From Ariolimax columbianus (taxonomy: Eukaryota; Mollusca; Gastropoda; Stylommatophora; Arionidae), in the NCBI GenBank assembly GCA_036924085.1, contig JAVGWX010000007.1, forward strand, positions 101,822,236 through 101,886,235: DNA of 64,000 bases, in the 5' to 3' direction. The position numbers and the translations under genes are program-made. Shown here piece by piece: positions 43,054 through 54,144 of the stretch (positions are counted from its first letter, which is position 1; every line of letters starts with the position of its first letter). Under the pieces are notes generated by a model. It searched no databases. It worked only from the letters and a program-made list of their open reading frames with translations, and was not told the origin of the DNA.

Positions 43054-43955
43054 AGCCAAGCCAAGCCAAGCCAGGGCAGGCCAAGCCAAGCTCAGCCAAG
43101 CCAGGGCAAGCCAAGCCAGGGCAAGTCAAGTCAAGCCAAGCCAGGGCAAGTCAAGCCAAGCCAGGGCAAGCCAAGCCAGGGCAAGTCAAGCCAAGCCAAG
43201 CCAGGGCAAGTCAAGCCAAGCCAGGGCAAGTCAAGCCAGGGCAAGCCAAGCAAGGGCAAGTCAAGCCAGGGCAAGCCAAGCCAAGCCAGGGCAAGCCAAG
43301 CCAAGCCAGGCCAAGCCAAGCCAAGCCAGGGAAGCCAAGCCAAACCAAGCCAGGGCAAGCCAAGCCAAGCCAGGGCAAGCCAAGCCAAGCCAAGCCAGGG
43401 CAAGTCAAGATAGATCAAGTCAAGCCAAGCCAAGCCAGGGCAAGCCAAGCCAAGCCAAGCCAGGACAAGCCAAGCCAGGACAAGCCAAGCCAGGACAAGC
43501 CAAGCCAAGCAAAGCCAAGCCAAGCCAAGCCAGGACAAGCCAAGCCAAGCCAGGGCAAGTCAAGCCAAGCCAAGCCAAGCCAAGCCAAGCCAGGACAAGC
43601 CAAGCCAAGCCAAGCCAGGACAAGCCAAGCCAAGCCAGGACAAGCCAAGCCAAGCCAAGCCAAGCCAAGCCAAGCCAGGACAAGCCAAGCCAAGCCAAGC
43701 CAGGGCAAGCCAAGCCAAGCCAGGGCAAGTCAAGCCAAGCCAAGCCAAGCCAAGCCAAGCCAAGCCAAGCCAAGCCAAGCCAGGACAAGCCAAGCCAAGC
43801 CAAGCCAGGGCAAGCCAAGCCAAGCCAGGGCAAGTCAAGCCAAGCCAAGCCAAGCCAAGCCAAGCCAAGCCAGGGCAAGCCAAGCCAAGCCAAGCCAAGC
43901 CAAGCCAAGCCAGGACAAGTCAAGCCAAGCCAAGCCAGGGCAAGTCAAGCCAATG
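43054..43955. repeat. CAAGC pentanucleotide satellite (0.9 kb)
   Basis: Runs of CAAGC with regular CAGGGCAAG or CAGGACAAG interruptions, forming 10-25-bp higher-order units. Leu/Ala/Trp-rich frames on the minus strand (AWLGLAWLG) are by-products. Confidence 0.96.
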
Positions 43956-43974
43956 GATGGATAACAACATAAAC

Positions 43975-44654
43975 CATTGCACTAATTGAAGAGAAGCAAA
44001 TGAAGTTGGTTTTCATTAGAAGCAAAACCAGAAATACTTCAACGAAAGCTCAGCAAATATATCGAGAAGCCAAAAAAGAAAAGCATTACATGAGATAAAA
44101 GATAATATATTGATGAGTTGACAAGAGAGGCAGAAAAATCTGCAGCCAAAGAAATGCAGAACAGCACAAAAGAAAATAACAGATAATATAATCAAGTAAA
44201 TGTTTTACATTGATAAGATAGAAATAACAGATAAAATAATCAAGTAAATGTTTTACATTGATAAGATAGAAATGTTATTAGCAACTCGAATGAGCATACG
44301 AAGGTATAAGCCGAACGTACAGACTAGTTTCTAAAAAACCTGCTTAACAAACCCCTCCCAGCTATTCCGTCGGCAGGAACTCCAAGTTCTTTGCGATAAA
44401 ACAAACAGCAACAACAACAACAAACAAACAAAAACAAGAAAAAAGAAAGTCCTAAATTTTCAAAGAGAAGTTAAGGCACTGACCCAGATGGTCATCTAGC
44501 AGAAGTAATGAAAGCGGATGTTGACACAAGAACAGAGGTATTATTCAAACGAATTTGGTCTAGTTTGGCAAAGAGAATAAATACCAGCAGATTGGAAGGC
44601 AGGCTGTCTAGTCTTCTTGTCAAAATAAGAAGATCTGCAGCAGTGAACACATTC
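43975..44654 (+). pseudogene. RTE-type LINE copy 1, ORF2 EN-RT linker and RT start (broken)
   Basis: Fragments in shifting frames read RSKTRNTSTKAQQIYREAKK and IDELTREAEKSAAKE, then DGHLAEVMKADVDTRTEVLF and RIWSSLAKRI. These correspond to the basic helical linker and the PDGIxAExxKA block at the start of the RTE-clade RT domain. A 48-bp duplication (GAAATAACAGATAAAATAAT, 44220; GAAAATAACAGATAATATAA, 44172) sits between them. The element starts right after the CAAGC array and continues past the internal array at 44655. Confidence 0.75.
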
Positions 44655-45066
44655 GAAATATTAGTTCATAGAGGTAAACTAGAAGTATTAGTTCATGGAG
44701 GTAAACTAGAAGTATTAGTTCATGGAGGTAAACTAGAAGTATTAGTTCATGGAGGTAAACTAGAAATATTATTAGTACATGGAGGTAAACTAGAAATATT
44801 ATTAGTCCATGGAGATAAACTAGAAGTATTATTAGTTGATGGAGGAAAACTAGAAGTATTAGTTCATGGGTGTAAACTAGAAGTATTATTAGTTCATGAA
44901 GGTAAACTAGAAGTATTAGTTTATGAAGGTAAACTAGAAATATTATTAGTTCATGGAGGTAAACTAGAAATATTATTAGTTTATGGAGATAAACTATAAA
45001 TATCATTAGTTCATAGAGGTAAACTAGAATTAGTTCATGGAGGTAAACTAGAAGTATTAGTTCATG
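44655..45066. repeat. 27-bp minisatellite inside RTE copy 1
   Basis: Unit is GGTAAACTAGAAGTATTAGT + TCATGGA, with 30-bp forms adding ATT. About 14 copies. In frame it reads KLEVLVHGG. RTE coding sequence flanks it on both sides. The unit resembles the 27-bp unit at 50385-50600 (GTTAAACTGAAATATGTTCT + TCATAAA). Confidence 0.93.
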
Positions 45067-46115
45067 AAGGTCAATGATCCTGGAAGCCCACCTGACTGGC
45101 GCTCAATTCTGTTTCCGGCTGAGTAGAAGCTGCACAGACGCTTGATTTACCCTGAGAGAACTAACTGAAACAAACATCGAATACGATCGGATCCTCAACG
45201 TTGATTTCATAAATCAAGAATATGCGTTCGATAGAGTGGATAGAAATAAATATGGGCCATCCTAGAGGACTACGAAATACAGGACCAGCCATTAGAGAAT
45301 GTTAGAGTACTGTGCCAAAGGGTGTCAAGATATAGTTAGAACAGATGGTCTGACCAAAACAATGGAGATAACAACCGGGGCGAGGCAAGAGTGTGGGTTG
45401 TCGCCCCTACTCTTCAACACATATATGGACAGAATAACGCTGGAGGCTAAATTATAGCTCTGACAAGAAAGACCGTAGATGAAAGATAAGCGAACTTTAG
45501 CAAATGGATTAATGCCTGCTTTACGAGAGTGAAGACGATCTCCGGAAAACATCTGACTGCTCTCAACTCTGTGTGTGAAAGGTATAGTATGAGAATTAAC
45601 ACATCCAAAACAGAAACTATGCAGATAAGCAGATCGCCTGAAAACTTGAACATTACGGTAAAGTGGACAAAGATGAAACACGTGCAGGAGTTCAAGTACT
45701 TGGCCAGTGGTTTCTCACAGGATGGAGGTTTAGAAAGAGAAATTAAGATCAGGTGCCAAAGATCAAATTTAAATGCATACCAGCTGTCCCCATTATTGAA
45801 ACACCTTAACATAAACATGTCCACACAAAGAATGCTAATCAACAGTATATTCATGCCAACTCTCTGTTACCAGCGCCAAACATGGACTTTAACAAAAACT
45901 CTAGAGAGAAAGATCCCGACATGCGAGATGAGATGTCTCCGAAAAACAATCAACGTAACTAGGAGAGAGAGAATGTGCGATGGAGATGTGAGAAGAATAG
46001 TTGAAGCAAGAGCCTGCTCGGAATATATTGATGAGGGGAGGATCAAGTGGATCGGCCACCTAATGAGAATCCATCCTGGACAACTACCCCTGTGTGCCTA
46101 TAAGGCACGATAAAC
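45067..46115 (+). pseudogene. RTE-type LINE copy 1, RT palm to C-terminus (broken)
   Basis: Recognisable in shifting frames: RSCTDA-like and LRELTE near 45130; VDFINQEYAFDRVDR (motif A) at about 45203-45240; TTGARQECGLSPLLFNTYMD (motif B) at about 45375-45430; a degraded motif C near 45490-45510 (stops, no clear YADD). Then one long frame, 45529-46113, reads YSMRINTSKTETMQISRS, VQEFKYLASGFSQDGGLERE, YQLSPLLKHLNINMSTQRML, CEMRCLRKTINVTRRERM and RIKWIGHLMRIHPGQLPL. This is the conserved C-terminal region of this RTE lineage. Frameshifts and stops before 45529 kill the protein, although the C-terminal 190 codons are intact. Confidence 0.88.
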
Positions 46116-46479
46116 GGATTTTTGCAACATCGGCAGACGGAGAACTAGATGTTATTGAAATGTTTCGGTTATTCTAAAAGGTCATGAGAGAAAGACTACT
46201 TCAGGTAAACTGAAATATGTTCTTTACACAGGCAAACTAATATGTTCTTGTTTGGACAGATACATGTGAGGAGGCTTCCTGAAAACGGGAAGGGTTCAAA
46301 ATGTTGTTCAAGTTATCTACGACTAACAACAAAACGATATCCAACAATGAACAAACTAGACATTTTATGTAACTGTCTGCCCCCGGAAAACAATTTGAAC
46401 AAAAGACTGAAGGAGGACATAGACCATCTGCATGAGGATGAAAGTGCAGTCCTTTGACGAAAGGGGCCTTGTGTAGACC
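46116..46479. other. LINE 3' flank with two GGTAAACTGAAATATGTTCT-like units
   Basis: At 46200-46240, GGTAAACTGAAATATGTTCT and GGCAAACTAATATGTTCTTG repeat once. They match the 27-bp unit of 50385-50600 and resemble that of 44655-45066. The rest is unique. Confidence 0.6.
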
Positions 46480-46785
46480 AGATAGCTAAGATGCGGATAA
46501 TAGTCGCATTGCCTATTGAAGACCTTTTTGCAATGGTCAAAAGATGGAAACTTGGTACGGTCACATATCGAGATCAAACGGTCTTGGAAATACGACCCTG
46601 CACGGAAAGGTGGAAGGTGGAAAATGAAGAGGTCGTCCCAAAAAGAGGTGGGAGGACATGGTACAAGAATAGACCAATCTCCGGCCAGAGGAAGCACAGG
46701 CAATTTCCGCCGACAAAGAGGGGCGGCGTGGAGTTGTGTGGGTGTCTTCTTAGGTCACCAAATGATCTCATGAGTTACGGGATGA
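46480..46785 (+). pseudogene. non-LTR retrotransposon C-terminal remnant
   Basis: In mixed frames the sequence reads like the end of an RTE-related ORF2: a GHV-like segment, then the basic block (RGGRTWYKN; in another frame WEDMVQE), then EEAQAISADK and WRGVV, which is the usual K..W.D....E......A.DR..WR..V ending. Heavily frameshifted. It may belong to a different RTE copy than 43975-46115, because a C-terminus already precedes it. Confidence 0.55.
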
Positions 46786-47195
46786 CCTGAGTGTGGAGTG
46801 GCAATCACCGTATTTGTTCGGTTTCCTTGCAAAAACATTTGCCAGCTTGGACTAGAACAAAACTGGAAATTGATCAGACGCTTTGCCTTGCCAAGGTAGC
46901 TCATCGCCATAATTAGGAAGATGTATGAAGTGATGAAGTGTGCTTGGTGCTACATGGCGACCAACTCTCTGCTCCATTTGAGATGAGAACTGGTCATGGC
47001 GACTAACTCTCTTCTCCATTTGAGATCAGAACTGATGTCCGCCAAGGCTGCTTGTTTTCGCCGTTCCGTACCTTGATGGTATAACCCGGTTTTTTGAATA
47101 CATCATCAGCTAACACTGGAGTCAAATAGAATACGATCGGGCAATTAGAAGATCTGGACATTGATGTTGATCTGGCTTTTCCGTACTGTGGTCAC
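46786..47195. other. unique sequence with a 40-bp duplication
   Basis: CATGGCGACCAACTCTCTGC and CATGGCGACTAACTCTCTTC (46952 and 46995), each followed by TCCATTTGAGAT. No gene seen. Confidence 0.5.
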
Positions 47196-47197
47196 AG

Positions 47198-47600
47198 ACT
47201 CGCGCGCTGCGAGCTGGCGGGCTGGATATTGCGAGCTGGCGGTCGCGAGCTGGCGGGCTGGACGTCGCGAGCTGGCGGGCTGGACGTCGCGAGCTGGCGG
47301 GCTGGAAACGAGAGCTGGCGGGGGCTGGACGTCGCGAGCTGGCGGGGGCTGGACGTCGCGAGCTGGCGGAGGCTGGACGTCGCGAGCTGGCGGGGGTTGG
47401 ACGTCGCGAGCTGGCGGGCTGGACGTCGCGAGCTGGCGGGCTGGACGTCGCGAGCTGGCGGGGGCTGCACGTCGCGAACTGGCGGACTGGACATCGCGAG
47501 CTGGCGGACTGGACATCGCGAGCTGGCGGGCTGAACGTCGCGAGCTGGCGGGCTGGACATCGCGAGCTGGCGGGGGCTGGACGTCGCGAGCTGCACATCC
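47198..47600. repeat. 22-25-bp GC-rich minisatellite, about 18 copies
   Basis: Unit is GACGTCGCGAGCTGGCGGGC + TG, with GGGGGCTG and ACATCGCGAG variants. Each unit has two to three CpGs and the palindromes GACGTC and TCGCGA. Frames on both strands are open because the unit lacks stops. Confidence 0.96.
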
Positions 47601-47659
47601 AAAGTGAAGTAAACTAGAGCCTTGGTGGTAGCGGCGGCAGACGATGACGAAAATTTTCT

Positions 47660-47970
47660 GTGAATGGAAGAGATGAGAGGGGTGCGACAGAGATGAGAGG
47701 GGTGCGACAGAGATGAGAGGTGTGTGACGGAGACGAGAGGTGTGCGACGGAGACGAGAGGTGTGCGACGGAGACGAGAGGTGTGCGACGGAGACGAGAGG
47801 TGTGCGACGGAGACGAGAGGTATGCGACAGAGATGAGAGGGGTGCGACAGAGACGAGAGGTGTGCGACGGAGATTAGAGGGGTGCGACAGAGACGAGAGG
47901 GGTGCGACAGAGATGAGAGGGGTGCGACAGAGACGAGAGGGGTGCGACAGAGACGAGAGGGGTGCAGTGA
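47660..47970. repeat. 20-bp minisatellite, about 15 copies
   Basis: Unit is GAGATGAGAGGGGTGCGACA with a GAGACGAGAGGTGTGCGACG variant. The two forms occupy blocks, the second mainly 47720-47820. Confidence 0.97.
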
Positions 47971-48264
47971 AGAATTCTTGCAAAATGCAGCCTCGTTCAC
48001 ATCTTGGTAGCAATATTGAGAAGATAAGAGGCTCGCACGCCACCATGAGAACACAGGTGTCCGGAGGTTTGCTTATATCGCACGCCACTTGGAGGAGCTG
48101 TATAATGATTTATTCCTGCATAAACTTGGATATGTCCAATGTCCGGTCTGTATCCAAAACGTGACGTACAACAAATACCATGGCGACATTTCATTAACGG
48201 CGGTCTGTGCAGGTCAGAGAAGCTCAGGCAGTGTGATGAGATCAGGAATGCAGAATTGTTGCCC

Positions 48265-50035
48265 GCAACTGGACAACGACCAATGGAGAACTGGACAACG
48301 ACCAATGGAGAACTGGACAACGACCAATGGAGAACTGGACAACGATCAATGGAGAACTGGACAACGACCAATGGAGAACTGGACAACGACCAATGGAGAA
48401 CTGGACAACGACCAATGGAGAACTGGTCAACGACCAATGGAGAACTGGACAACGACCAATGGAGAACTGGTCAACGACCAATGGAGAACTGGACAACGAC
48501 CAATGGAGAACTGGTCAACGACCAATGGAGAACTGGACAACGACCAATGGAGAACTGGTCAACGACCAATGGAGAACTGGACAACGACCAACTGAGAACT
48601 GGACAACGACCAGTGGAGAACTGGACAACGATCAATGGAGAACTGGACAACGACCAGTGGAGAACTGGACAACGATCAATGGAGAACTGGTCAACGACCA
48701 ATGGAGAACTGGACAACGATCAATGGAGAACTGGACAACGACCAATGGAGAACTGGTCAACGACCAATGGAGAACTGGACAACGATCAATGGAGAACTGG
48801 ACAACGACCAATGGAGAACTGGACAACGGCCAATGGAGAACTGGACAACGATCAATGGAGAACTGGACAACGACCAATGGAGAACTGGACAACGATCAAT
48901 GGAGAACTGGACAACGACCAATGGAGAACTGGACAACGACCAATGGAGAACTGGACAACGATCAATGGAGAACTGGACAACGACCAATGGAGAACTGGAC
49001 AACGACCAATGGAGAACTGGACAACGATCAATGGAGAACTGGACAACGATCAATGGAGAACTGGACAACGACCAACGGAGAACTGGACAACGACCAGTGG
49101 AGAACTGGACAACGACCAGTGGAGAACTGGACAACAACCAGTGGAGAACTGGACAACGACCAGTGGAGAACTGGACAACGACCAATGGAGAACAACGACC
49201 AATGGAGAACAACGACCAATGGAGAACTGGACAACGACTAGTGGAGAACTGGACAACGACAAACGGAGAACTGGACAACGACCAGTGGAGAACTGGACAA
49301 AGACCAGTGGAGAACAGGACAACGACCAATGGAGAACTGGACAACGACCAATGGAGAACTGGACAACGACCAATGGAGAACTGGTCAACGACCAGTGGAG
49401 AACTGGACAACGACCAGTGGAGAACTGGACAACGACCAGTGGAGAACTGGACAACGACCAATGGAGAACAACGACCAATGGAGAACAACGACCAATGGAG
49501 AACTGGACAACGACTAGTGGAGAACTGGACAACGACCAACGGAGAACTGGACAACGACCAATGGAGAACTGGACAACGACCAATGGAGAACTGGACAACG
49601 ACCAATGGAGAACTGGACAACGACCAATGGAGAACTGGTCAACGACCAATGGAGAACTGGTCAACGACCAGTGGAGAACTGGACGACTAGTGGAGAACTG
49701 GACAACGACCAACGGAGAACTGGACAACGACCAATGGAGAACTGGACAACGACCAATGGAGAACTGGACAACGACCAATGGAGAACTGGACAACGACCAA
49801 TGGAGAACTGGTCAACGACCAATGGAGAACTGGTCAACGACCAGTGGAGAACTGGACAACGACCAGTGGAGAACTGGACAACGACCAGCGGAGAACTGGT
49901 CAACGACCAGTGGAGAACTGGACAACGACCAACGGAGAACTGGACAACGACCAGTGGAGAACTGGACAAAGACCAGTGGAGAACAGGACAACGACCAATG
50001 GAGAACAACGACCGATGGAGAACTGGACAACGAGA
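48265..50035. repeat. 22-bp minisatellite, about 80 copies (1.8 kb)
   Basis: Unit is ACTGGACAACGACCAATGGA + GA. Variants: GATCAATGG, GACCAGTGG, GACCAACGG, CTGGTCAAC, and a shortened GAACAACGACCAATGGA unit that occurs as a block twice (49188 and 49465). Frames open in all phases (MENWTTTNGELDNDQWRTGQ...) arise because no phase of the unit has a stop. Most units contain GACCAATGG, a perfect match to the NF-Y/CCAAT consensus. Confidence 0.97.
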
Positions 50036-50384
50036 AGTGGAGCTCGACCTACTAAGAAGACGCTAAATAGGGTACACATTAAGGGTGACTCTTAACATCA
50101 TTACACGGCAGTCTTTGCTCTGGGCACTCTACGGTAAGAGGACGAGAGGCAGACCTCTAAACACGCGAAGAAGGAATACTCCATTTTGACAATTTTGGGG
50201 CACATAAAGATCGTGGGATGTGTTTCTGAAAAGGTAGCTAATGACCGGAACATCTGTCGTGGGTTGATGATTTTAGGGGTTGGCGGAGTTATTCATTGAT
50301 TGATCGAAGATATGTTCTACAAGACGTTACACCAAGATAGAATCGCTCTGAAGATAAACAGAGACTTACTCGTTATAAAAGTAA
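50036..50384. other. unique sequence, no gene
   Basis: Diverged relatives of the next array begin near 50330. No coding feature. Confidence 0.5.
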
Positions 50385-51235
50385 ACTAAGAGTTGTTCTT
50401 TTTAACGGTATACTAAGATATGTTCTTCATAAAGTTAAACTGAGATACGTTCTTCATAAAGTTAAACTGAGATACGTTCTTCATAAAGTTAAACTGAGAC
50501 ATGTTCTTCATAAAGTTATACTGAGACATGTTCTTCATAAAGTTAAACTGAAATATGTTCTTCATAAAGTTAAACTGAAATATGTTCTTCATTTAGTTAA
50601 ACTGAAACCTTTATTTTACATGTAGGTAAACTGAAACCATATATTTTACATGTAGCTGAACTGAAACCTATATTTTACATGTAGCTGAACTGAAACCTAT
50701 ATTTTACATGTAGCTGAACTGAAACCTATATTTTACATTTAACTAAACTGAAACCTATATTTTACATGTAGGTAATCTGAAACCTATATTTTACATGTAG
50801 CTAAACTGAAACCTATATTTTACATGTAGCTAAACTGAAACCTATATTTTACATGTAGCTAAACTGAAACCTATATTTTACATGTAGCTAAACTGAAACC
50901 TATATTTTACATGTAGCTAAACTGAAACCTATATTTTACATGTAGCTAAACTGAAACCAATATTTTACATGTAGCTAAACTGAAACCTATATTTTACATG
51001 TAGCTGAACTGAAACCTATATTTTACATGTAGCTGAACAGAAACCTATATTTTACATGTAGCTGAACTGAAACCTATATTTTACATGTAGCTAAACTGAA
51101 ACCTATATTTTACATGTAGGTAAACTGAAACCTATATTTTACATGTAGGTACACTGAAACCTATATTTTACATGTAGCTAAACTAAAACCTATTTTATAC
51201 ATGTAGGTAAACTTAAACCTATTATTCATGAAAGT
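50385..51235. repeat. 27-bp then 29-bp GTAAACTGAAA satellite
   Basis: The first part (to about 50600) has GTTAAACTGAAATATGTTCT + TCATAAA (27 bp). The second part has AACTGAAACCTATATTTTAC + ATGTAGCTA (29 bp), with GGTAA, GCTGA and GCTAA variants. The two units are alignable, with the second carrying a 2-bp gain, so one unit type replaced the other within the array. Confidence 0.95.
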
Positions 51236-51734
51236 AAGTCTCATTTCACGGAGCTTAACTTCTAAAAAGTTTCCGCTCCTGAAAGTAAATGAACAAATAC
51301 TCATCTCACGAAGGGTAACTAACAAACATTATTTTCCTGGCGCAGAGAGATATAGCTGTCTTCCCAGCTAGGTAAACCAAGAATGTGAGTTGGCATGCCT
51401 GCCTGCTCCCTCAATATATATGTCAATGCTCCTAGAGTCTCCTTACCGGCTCCCTGTTTCACGTGCAAATGTTCTTAGGATCGGGCACACAAACTGACTG
51501 CTCCCTCCCGAGTATCAGGACAGGCATGTCAACCCTGCGATAATATACATAAACGCCGTAAAACTTGACAGCAATAGATGGAGAGAGGTCATACGTTATT
51601 TCTTCACCGAAAAAACTTAAAAATAACATCTCATTTTAACGAAACAATTGTGAATTTCAGTACTGGACAGAAATAAACAGCCCCATTTTTAGTTTAGACT
51701 TCTTTGCCCAAACCACTTTCAGGTACATAGACCA
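51236..51734. other. unique sequence, no gene
   Basis: No repeats beyond decayed array edge near 51236-51330. No coding feature. Confidence 0.5.
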
Positions 51735-51965
51735 TCAAACTAACTTTTCACTGACCACCAAACAAACTTTGCACTGCACCCTTATCACATTCAGGTACAT
51801 AGACCACCCAACAAACTTTGCACTGAACCCTTATCACATTCAGGTACATAGACCATCAAACAAACTTTTCACTGACCATCAAACAAACTTTTCACTGACC
51901 ATCAAACAAACCGTTCACTACACCCTTCCCACATTCAGGTACATAGACCATCAAACATCCCTCCC
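51735..51965. repeat. compound ACTGACCATCAAACAAACTT repeat
   Basis: Three to four copies of a roughly 64-bp unit (CACATTCAGGTACATAGACC + ...AAACTTTGCACTG...) with an inner 23-bp sub-repeat TCACTGACCATCAAACAAAC. Confidence 0.85.
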
Positions 51966-52264
51966 CAATCAGACCTGTCCAAACTTGATTTCTCACCGCG
52001 TCGCAACGATCCATCTGCAAAAATAAGGTTATTACTATCTTGAGTGATGTCTTCGCATATCAGTTGGTTAATCTCAGAGCTCTACTTTCCCGCTGTTCCA
52101 CCATCCGCATTCCCTGAGTAGGGTTATATTGACACCGTGGTAGCCTGTGATCCTCCAACCAGTGTAGACCTATTCTTTTCCCTGACTGTCGCATCAACCG
52201 TGGTCACTTGTTTATAAGTTTTCTCTGCCTGGACCACCCGCGAAATCCATCTGTTTCTGGTTTC

Positions 52265-52410
52265 CTTCCTGTCTGAGATGTTATCGCAGATTGAGTGAGC
52301 CCTGTCTAAGATGTTATCGCACATTGGGTGAGCCCTGTCTAAGATGTTATCGCACATTGAGTGAGCCCTGTCTAAGATGTTATCGCACATTGGGTGAGCC
52401 CTGTCTACAG
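52265..52410. repeat. 33-bp tandem repeat, about 4.5 copies
   Basis: Unit is GTTATCGCACATTGGGTGAG + CCCTGTCTAAGAT, with TTGAGTGAG/TTGGGTGAG alternating. Confidence 0.95.
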
Positions 52411-52539
52411 CAACTCGCACATAGGCATTGTCCTGCACCAATTCACATCTGGATATGGCAGACATAAGTTCCAGCATGCACCTCGTCTTCAAACTGGAGG
52501 TATCATAAGTGCACCCACAAACAAGTTGCATTCAATCAT

Positions 52540-52655
52540 GCATTGATTGATTGATTAATTCATTGACTGATTGATTCATTGATTGATTGATTAAATGATT
52601 GATTGATTGAATGATTCATGTATTGAATTGATTGATTAATTCATTCATTCTGGAT
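52540..52655. repeat. ATTG/ATTC tetranucleotide repeat
   Basis: Imperfect runs of GATTGATTGATT with ATTC interruptions. Confidence 0.9.
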
Positions 52656-52939
52656 GCGTTTCAATCTTTGCTACTCATCTTGATATTGTGAATTTGCACA
52701 ATCCGCAACCAACAGCAGACACTAGCAACTGAAGAGAGAGGATGTAGAGCAGTCGTTATTTATTGGTTGCAGTTGTCATTGTCTAGACCAGCTCCTCGCT
52801 TGTGTCCTTCAACGTTTTGGTCTCTGTGGTATCTGTATGATCGAATGTTGTCTCAAGTAATTACAACCTGTCGCACCTGATAACAGCTCCAGAGTCATGC
52901 CAAAGAGGTCGGTCAGCACTGTTCAGTTACTCAAGGACC
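52656..52939. other. unique sequence
   Basis: No recognised feature. Confidence 0.4.
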
Positions 52940-53710
52940 ACCTCCTCACATAACAGATACACAACACACATAACAGATACACGACACACATAACAGATAC
53001 ACAACACACAACAGATACACGACACACATAACAGATACACAACACACATAACAGATACACAACACACATAACAAATACACGACACACATAACAGATACAC
53101 GACACACATAACAGATACACGACACACATAACAAATACACGACACACATAACAGATACACGACACGCATAACAGATACACGACACAGATAACATATACAC
53201 GACACAGATAACATATACACAACACACATAACAGATACACAACACACATAACAGATACACAACACACATAAAAGATACACAACACACATAACAGATACAC
53301 GACACACATAACAGATAAACAATAGACATAACAGATACAAGACACACATAACAGATACACAACACACATAACAGATACACAACATACATAACAGATACAC
53401 AACACACATAACAGATACACAGCAAACATAACAGATACACAACACACAAAACAGATACACAACACACATAACAGATACACAACACACATAACATATACAC
53501 GAAACACATAACATATACACGAAACACATAACAGATACACAACACACACGACACACATAACTGATACACAACACACATAACAGATACACAACACACATAA
53601 CATATACACGAAACACATAACATATACACGAAACACATAACAGATACACAACACACATAACAGATACACAACACACATAACATACACGACACACATAACT
53701 GATACACACA
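52940..53710. repeat. 20-bp ACACATAACAGATACACAAC satellite, about 38 copies
   Basis: ACAC and CGAC endings alternate in runs. The Cys/Tyr/Val frames on the minus strand in all three phases are by-products. Confidence 0.96.
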
Positions 53711-53739
53711 CATTATGGATTTACCTTGCCATATAGCAA

Positions 53740-54144
53740 TAGAAGAGTAACAGAGAACTCCTTCCGGTCGACACCGCCAAATTCAGAAGACCACAACACA
53801 TAATACCAGCGGGCGCCTGCGGCAAAGCTATCAGTGATCATGAACAAGGAGAGCACACTTGCCAGGTATCATATCCACTGTCTGTCTCTGTCTCATTTGC
53901 CAGGTATCATACTCTGTCTGTCTGTCTCTGTCTCGCTCGGTCTGACGATTTGGATTTAAAACATCTGCAACATTTCTTATCCGCCTAGTTATCAGGTCGA
54001 GAATACCGGATCGTCGTGTGTTATAGACGCACAGGGGCAGCTGATCAGGTAGCATTCTCACTAGGTGGCCAAACCGTTTGATTCTCTCCTCATCTATATT
54101 TTGAGTGCAGGGTCGTCAACGATGTTTCCTCCTCTTCACTATAT
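53740..54144 (-). pseudogene. RTE-type LINE copy 2, C-terminal fragment
   Basis: On the minus strand the sequence reads DEERIKRFGHLVRM then LPDQLPLCVYNTRRSG, equivalent to DEGRIKWIGHLMRIHPGQLP in RTE copy 1 (46030-46090). Just upstream on that strand, GTGAAGAGGAGGAAACATCG aligns with GTGAGAAGAATAGTTGAAGC of copy 1. A CTGTCTCTGTCT duplication block (53878-53935) interrupts the 3' side. It is truncated at 54145 by the 34-bp array. Confidence 0.78.

Noticed and set aside
43131..43923. Hydrophobic WLGLAWLG frames suggestive of membrane proteins
   Set aside because: Direct translation of the CAAGC satellite.
48139..50066. Overlapping frames of NWTTTNGELDNDQWRTGQ repeats in all phases, resembling an N-glycosylated repeat protein
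   Set aside because: The 22-bp unit has no stop in any phase, so all frames are open by composition. Shortened units change phase freely, with no sign of frame selection.
52923..53713. Cys/Tyr/Val-rich minus-strand frames that look like cysteine-rich peptides
   Set aside because: Complement of a TGTGTATCTGTTATG-type 20-bp satellite, open in three phases. The same applies to the GT/CA-rich frames at 35402-35911 and 37924-38603.
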